This document shows, piece after piece, positions 58,487 through 64,000 of a DNA stretch of 64,000 nt (position 1 is the first letter of the stretch; every line of letters begins with the position of its first letter). Under the pieces are notes generated by a model. The model was not told where the DNA came from and searched no databases. It was given only the letters and a program-made list of their open reading frames with translations. The stretch covers positions 36,955,296 through 37,019,295 of the forward strand of contig NC_030386.2 of the NCBI RefSeq assembly GCF_001625215.2, written 5' to 3'. The position numbers and the translations under genes were made by a program. Source of the DNA: Daucus carota subsp. sativus (Eukaryota > Streptophyta > Magnoliopsida > Apiales > Apiaceae).

Positions 58487-60865
58487 ATGGCGGCCGGAAT
58501 CTCGGCGGCCTCCAGCTCCACCTCATTCTCTCTGGGCCGCAACCCATTTCTCGGGCCCAACCCCATTTGGCTCTTCGCTCCATCCGTCCGAAAACTAAAC
58601 CCGTCTCTTCGGTTCAAACAAAAGAGCTTAACCACTGTTTGTTTTGTGGTGGAGCCCCGAAATGATAGCTCGGGTAAGCCCGAAAATAACGCCGACCGAG
58701 ATGAAGTGAGTCGCGAGGAGATTGAGGCGGGGAGTTGTTCCGTACGAGTTGAGGAGAGAAGAGCGAGGAAGAAGTCGGAGAGGTTTACGTATTTGGTGGC
58801 GGCGGTTATGTCGAGTCTTGGCATTACTTCTATGGCTGTCTTGGCGGTTTATTACAGATTCTCTTGGCAAATGGAGGTATATACTTGCCTCCTAGTCCCG
58901 GCTGACTCGAAAAAATTATTTAATTTTGTTATTCCAAGCCTAGTTTCGGGCTTAATAATTGTACAAATTTTGTTCTTAAATGAACACTGCTACTGAAAAT
59001 CCCTTGATATCTTACTACTAGAAGTTTTAACAAGCTCTGAAATTTAATATAATTTTTTCTTGTGCTAGGGTGGCGAAATTCCGTATTCGGAGATGATTGG
59101 TACATTCGCTCTTTCTGTTGGTGCTGCTGTAAGTTCCTATGTGCTTATTGTTATATAGTTTTGGTGTCTCCAATATGTTTGCAATGTGTTTGATTTTTTT
59201 GCCAGCAGCCTTGGCAATTTTGGTTCGGGTTGTGTTTGTTAACGAGTAACTTAAACTTACTGAGATTTGAATTTGATGAAAAAGGGAATATTCAAGTATG
59301 AAAGAATATGTAATGATGATATCGGGTCAAGGTTATGCTAGCAGTGTTATGGCATTTGTAATACTCGGTCTGGGATGCTTTTTGATAGTTTCTGATTGAT
59401 TGACAATTTCATTGTAAATTTTGGGATGAATAGTGGTGTTATGGAAATTTTCAGGTGGGGATGGAATTTTGGGCGAGATGGGCACATGAAGCCTTGTGGC
59501 ATGCTTCTTTGTGGCATATGCACGAGGTATTTGTAATTGTAATATGCACACTGTGCGAATCCATGTTCTTGATGTATAAATTTTATCAGTTACGTCGTTC
59601 TTTTAGGCAAAAAGCAGACTTTGTAAGCTCAATATATTATAGCAGATGGACATGAATTTGATTGTTGTATAGTTGTTACCTTTGAGTTTTTAGCACATCT
59701 CATGTATATTTTGAAAGTTGTATATTTGTTTTGCCTATAGTCACACCATAAACCGAGAGAAGGAGCATTTGAGCTGAATGATGTATTTGCAATAATGAAC
59801 GCTGTTCCTGCAATAGCTTTGCTAGCTTATGGTTTCTTCCACAAAGGCTATTTTCCAGGTCTCTGTTTTGGTGCGGTATGTCTCTTTTGTTGTAACCTCA
59901 TTATACTCCACTAGTTAACTTGATATTTCCTACGTACAGATGAATTGACACTTCATTAACAACTCTGTTACCTATCACTGTATGACAACTATATGAAATG
60001 CCTTACTAATGTTAAAAACACATTCAATTCACGATAATAAAACAAAACTTAGAGTTTAATTTGTTACGGTGCAGAAAAACCACCTTATAAATATTGCATT
60101 AAACAATAACGACATGTTAAAGGCAGAATGTATTTAAGTGGTGAGTTATTGTGATTGTGATAATAGGGCCTGGGAATCACAGTATTTGGAATCGCTTACA
60201 TGTTTGTCCACGATGGTCTTGTTCATAAACGATTTCCGGTAGGTCCCATCGCCGATGTCCCTTACTTCAGAAAAGTTGCTGCTGCTCATCAGGTGATTAC
60301 TATATTGGTTAACTTCTTAGTTAATGTACTAATTACTTGCAGTACAGTATTTTAAGCATTAATAATCAGGTTAGCAGCTGTGATCCCTATGTTAACAAAC
60401 TTTTATGTAGTACGTTAAGTAATTAAATCTTAAGAACTAGTGCTACTGCTCCATAGGATTAATTAAACATTTTTCGTGATATTGATCTGTTATATTTTAT
60501 TAACACCGTGATCTTAGCTGATACTGATGTTTTGTTTATAGCTGCACCACATGGAAAAGTTCAAAGGAGTCCCATATGGGTTGTTTTTGGGTCCTAAGGT
60601 ATATATATGTTCATGCATGTGGTCCTTGGTGTTTCTCTTGCCTCTTCTGGCTTCTTCTCTTCATACTTTCTCCTCAAGTGGTTATTTGTACTTTGCTTAT
60701 ATAAATTAAAAAGTCATATAAATCCAAATTATTTGTATGTCCCTCCTAGCCTTAATTTGAATATGTGGACTGTAGGAAGTTGAGGATGTGGGAGGACACG
60801 AAGCGTTAGAATTGGAGATCAACAGAAGAATCAAGTCATCTGCTTCCAGAGCTAGCCGATCATAG
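58487..60865 (+). CDS. BCH1: Beta-carotene 3-hydroxylase, chloroplastic (non-heme di-iron)
   Basis: Plastid membrane enzyme that hydroxylates the beta-rings of beta-carotene via beta-cryptoxanthin to zeaxanthin, in xanthophyll synthesis. Seven exons: 58487-58876, 59069-59128, 59455-59526, 59741-59875, 60167-60292, 60542-60598 and 60776-60865; all phase 0, giving 309 residues. The first ~60 residues (MAAGISAASSSTSFSLGRNP) are a transit peptide. The four iron-binding histidine motifs are complete: HEALWH 161-166, HESHH 173-177, HDGLVH 234-239 and HQLHH 260-264. Four membrane helices lie around them (for example LVAAVMSSLGITSMAVLAVY and LNDVFAIMNAVPAIALLAYG). The end is KEVEDVGGHEALELEINRRI. Start: the ATG in CCATGG at 58487. 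A second plastid paralogue (BCH2) is usual in dicots, so the number 1 or 2 is not certain. The frame is open upstream without an ATG, so no extension is proposed. Confidence 0.96.
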
Positions 60866-63180
60866 GTTGTATATAATAAAACAGATTAATATTATGTTAT
60901 CAAAAGTTTCTCAGTGTATTAATTTTTGTCTGCTAGAAAGGTCATTAGGAATGAGAACGTAAAGGAAAAATGAGGATGAAATATCAGAACCCCGGCCCTG
61001 GGGAACTCAGGTGATGTTAAACATGTACTTAAGCTTTAGTTATGGATTCTCCTAAGGTATGAAGTTGATTTATTGTATAACCCATTCTTTTTAGTTCCCT
61101 GCGAGATTAGCATTGTTAAAGCTAACTAGTCGAGTCATCTCAGCGAAGACATGTGTTAAATACGAGTGTGTGACCGTGTCAGTATCCAAATCGATGACCA
61201 TTTTGTAAAATAAAATCTGTCCCTTACCTTTAAAGCCTGTTTGCGATAAGTGGTGGAGTATTTTCAAATTTGCGGGTAACCAACAGGCAAATGCCAAGTG
61301 TACGCGGATAGGATAATTGGCGGCAGATGGAGTCAAGAGTCATTGCAGATTTATTTGTTAATGCATGATGACGAAAGAAAAAACATTCCCGTTACAAGTA
61401 AATGACTCCACCGCGACGATTATGCATTGCTATCACTAATCTAACTAATCCAAAAATTAGGTTTAAGCTATACGTGTACGCTTTGTATCATACTTAATGG
61501 GGACCAAGCGAAAAACAAATAAAATTCGACTGTAGTGATCTAAATATCTAACTTCAGTGGATCAACGACTTTTAATTATTTAACGTGCTTTGTTTTGGTG
61601 ATAATATAGTTTCCTCGAAGAAAATAAAGCGTGCACACTACTAAATTTATACTTGAGTCGATCTTTTTCCTGTGTAGTGATAAGTTTTTAACATCTACTA
61701 CAATAATGCCTAAAGTTTAGTATGACTACCGGTCTGTTTCAAGGACTCGAAGTCGGAGATAAAACAGTAGCGTGCAGGAAAAAGTAACAGATCAAGAATT
61801 CCGGTTGAGAATATTTCCAGTTTGATTGTAAGCTGGACATAAGTTTTGAAATAAACATAATGCGAGTCTAGTTAATTTTTATTATTTTTTTGGGAATTCA
61901 AGAAGGGCAATGATATATTTTTGAAGGAATTAGACGGAAATATTATCTGAACATAATTTCCGAAATGCATTAAAGATGGGCTTAATCGTTTTTAAAATAA
62001 TTAATCATTATTATATTTTAATGACAGGATGACAATATAAATAAGTAAAATGAATTTTCACATCTCTTCTATGTCCTATCTTTGAATATGTGGACACTGC
62101 TCAGGAAAAACACTGACAGATTTTATACATTGTAGTGAAAATGTGGAACAAAGCAAGACTATCTAAACATTGGCCGTTTGAGGAAGTTCGTTTTGACATT
62201 TTATAATTTATAATTTTATATCCAAGTTCTTTCAAATGCGCCTTAAAGGTATCCGTCGCGGGGAGGAGCTGGAACAAATTAGATGTTTTAATTCAAGACT
62301 CAATTACATTTTGATAACTTGTCCTGCTATTCTATTTTCACATGTTCAAAAAAAAATCTAAAAGTAAATCGTCGTATTTGTTTATAAATTTTATTAAAGC
62401 AAAAGGAGCAAGTTTATTGGATATATTCAACTTAAAATTTGTGATCCAGCCTTTCTATACCACCAAGCCCAGCCCAACAGAAATACAGATCCAGATAGAC
62501 ACTCGATTAAACAAACTTTTCCGATCCTAAACTTACTAGTTATAGTTTTCTAGTTTTAGTTTATTTATAATTTGTTAGTTTAATCTTATTCAAGTTTAAG
62601 GTGCTTTCAGGAATTTTTTTTGTAAGTCTGTATCTAAACAATTTTCTTAATCTCTTCGTTTAACTTGTCTTTGAAAAAATCAAAATATATTAACTATCAA
62701 TTTTATTGTTTAACATAAATTTATTATATTTTCTAGTTCTTATATAATTTTTCCTCATTTTTTAATGCTTTATTTCACTTCACATACTATGTGCACAAAA
62801 TTAGAAGATAAACTTAAAGCGCGTTAAATATTACTGCAAATTTAAGAGTTTGTATTTGTATATGCATTCTCACATTAATAATCATGACTTATGAGATGCA
62901 AATTGTTTTTACTATAAATATATGAAAGTGCCTAGTACGGTAAAATAATTTAAATTTAAATATAATTAAAATATATTATATTTCCAGGAAAAAGTAAATT
63001 TTCTAAAATTTAATCCGGTAGACCAACGCTTTTTCTGTTAGGCTCACACGTAATTGTGTTATCAATAAACTTATCCACCTACAACCCTAAACTAATCTCG
63101 TAAGATCATCCCCACCATAACTATAATACATTATCTGGACCATTATTCATCTTGAATAAAAGTCACCCAATCAAAGGGCT
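60866..63180. other. Spacer downstream of the carotene hydroxylase gene
   Basis: The first ~200 bp are the hydroxylase 3' untranslated region. The rest is AT-rich; no exon, RNA gene or complete transposon could be supported on either strand. Confidence 0.4.
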
Positions 63181-63999
63181 GGCCAAAGGCCCCACAAACT
63201 CCATCCAATCGCAGCCCTTCATCTCATAACTACTCAGAGGTCAGAGTTGTTAGTTGCGTTGACTGCCTTCCCACAACAAGTCAAACACACAAGATGGCTG
63301 CATCAAGCGCCACGTGTCCTGATCATATCAGGTCGCTAATCCCGATGACGATCCTGCCCTTTCTCATCCTACTCTCCATCTCATTACTTATATAAACAAA
63401 CATGTATCTATAGGCTAAGCATTTTAATATACTATTTTATTTATCTGAATAATCAGTAAATTTATTTTCGTTTTAGGGTTTTAGATCGAAACGCAGCGAT
63501 TGCAATCTTCTCATCTCTATCGAATATTTGCAAGGTATGATATTTGATTTATGATTTAATTTAAGATCTGATATTAATGTTACTGGAATTTTATTATTCG
63601 ATTGGCTTTGATTGATGCTTGATCTGATGTTAATTATATGAATTGCTTTAATTATGTAAGTGATTGTATTGAAATCCGATGATTTGTGTGTTTAATTTAT
63701 AGATCGCTTGTCGAAAATTGTAAAATTAGTTGTTAGGTAGGAATTGAAGTGAGTTTGGGGGTTATATAGCCAATGAATTGCTTGGGTTGATCTGATTGGA
63801 ATTGATTTAACTACGTATTTGATTTTATTAAGCTTCTTGTCTATTATTTAGCTATAGATCAGATGGATGTTGGTAACGTTTCTGATGTTTATTGATGAGT
63901 TCCATCTTTTTTGAAATAGTTTTGATATGAAAGTACAATTCAGATTGTAAGTAGGCTGCAGAGTACGGTTCTGTAAGTATGTTGTCATGGTTAGTATTT
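63181..63999 (+). promoter_or_regulatory. Promoter, leader and leader intron of a gene beyond the window
   Basis: CGCCACGTGTCC at about 63309 contains a G-box-type CACGTG. ATTACTTATATAAACAAAC near 63383-63401 holds a TATA box. A leader (AGATCGAAACGCAGCGATTG, then CTCATCTCTATCGAATATTT) follows, ending at TTGCAAG|GTATGATATT (donor about 63535). The sequence after it is T-rich and intron-like to the window end. No coding exon is present, so the gene is unknown; a long first leader intron of this kind is common in strongly expressed plant genes. Confidence 0.5.
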
Positions 64000-64000
64000 T

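Noticed and set aside
58354-58665. ATG-initiated 103-codon frame overlapping the start of the carotene hydroxylase, a possible upstream ORF
   Set aside because: Its ATG lies upstream of or at the presumed TATA box, so it is probably not transcribed; the product has no recognisable features.
1-63999. CRISPR arrays, bacterial operons, tRNA or rRNA genes and LTR or virus-like elements
   Set aside because: None could be supported by direct reading; the direct repeats present are microsatellites, minisatellites or target-site duplications.

Overview
This window is nuclear DNA of a flowering plant, almost certainly a dicot. The protein-coding genes are split by AT-rich GT-AG introns, and their products match plant families from end to end: chloroplast PAM68-type assembly factor, carotenoid beta-hydroxylase, REVEILLE MYB-like factor, DC1 zinc-finger proteins, isoprenylated HMA protein and plant glutaminyl cyclase. 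Spacers are AT-rich and full of small DNA transposons. An asterid, perhaps Apiaceae, is possible, but that is a weak inference. I reconstructed exon-intron structures by hand; except where stated, every reading frame closes across all junctions.

Layout. 0.97-3.28 kb (-): TRAPPC1/BET5. 4.33-6.62 kb (-): NDUFA5-like complex I subunit. 7.8-13.5 kb (+): tandem array of three intact DC1-domain genes and one decayed copy. 13.7-15.3 kb: transposon-rich spacer with a fold-back repeat and a Tourist-like MITE. 16.4-23.2 kb (+): SEC63/ERdj2. 23.7-24.2 kb (+): PAM68-like thylakoid protein. 26.8-27.5 kb (-): HIPP-type HMA protein. 27.6-33.5 kb: spacer with nested Stowaway and hAT MITEs. 33.6-38.7 kb (+): REVEILLE 6/8-like factor. 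39.9-41.5 kb (+): ribosomal protein eS10. 43.3-46.1 kb (+): cytosolic HSP90. 46.7-50.4 kb (+): glutaminyl-peptide cyclotransferase. 51.7-53.6 kb (-): GH28 polygalacturonase-like gene with a frame break in exon 2. 53.9-57.2 kb: Stowaway MITE, a Mutator-like fold-back element carrying a hAT MITE, and a LINE-derived retroposon. 58.5-60.9 kb (+): beta-carotene hydroxylase. 63.2-64 kb: promoter and 5' leader of a gene that lies beyond the window.

The genes form no operon or pathway; they are independent housekeeping and regulatory loci, typical of gene-rich plant chromatin. The only local family is the DC1 cluster, whose upstream regions were duplicated together with the coding parts. I did not find an undescribed molecular system. 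The observations most worth a second look are the internally deleted LINE-like retroposon and the similar 3' tail of a SINE 31 kb away, the frame break in the polygalacturonase gene, divergence and decay in the DC1 array, and several nested MITEs with exact target-site duplications. No LTR retroelement or virus-like element was recognised.
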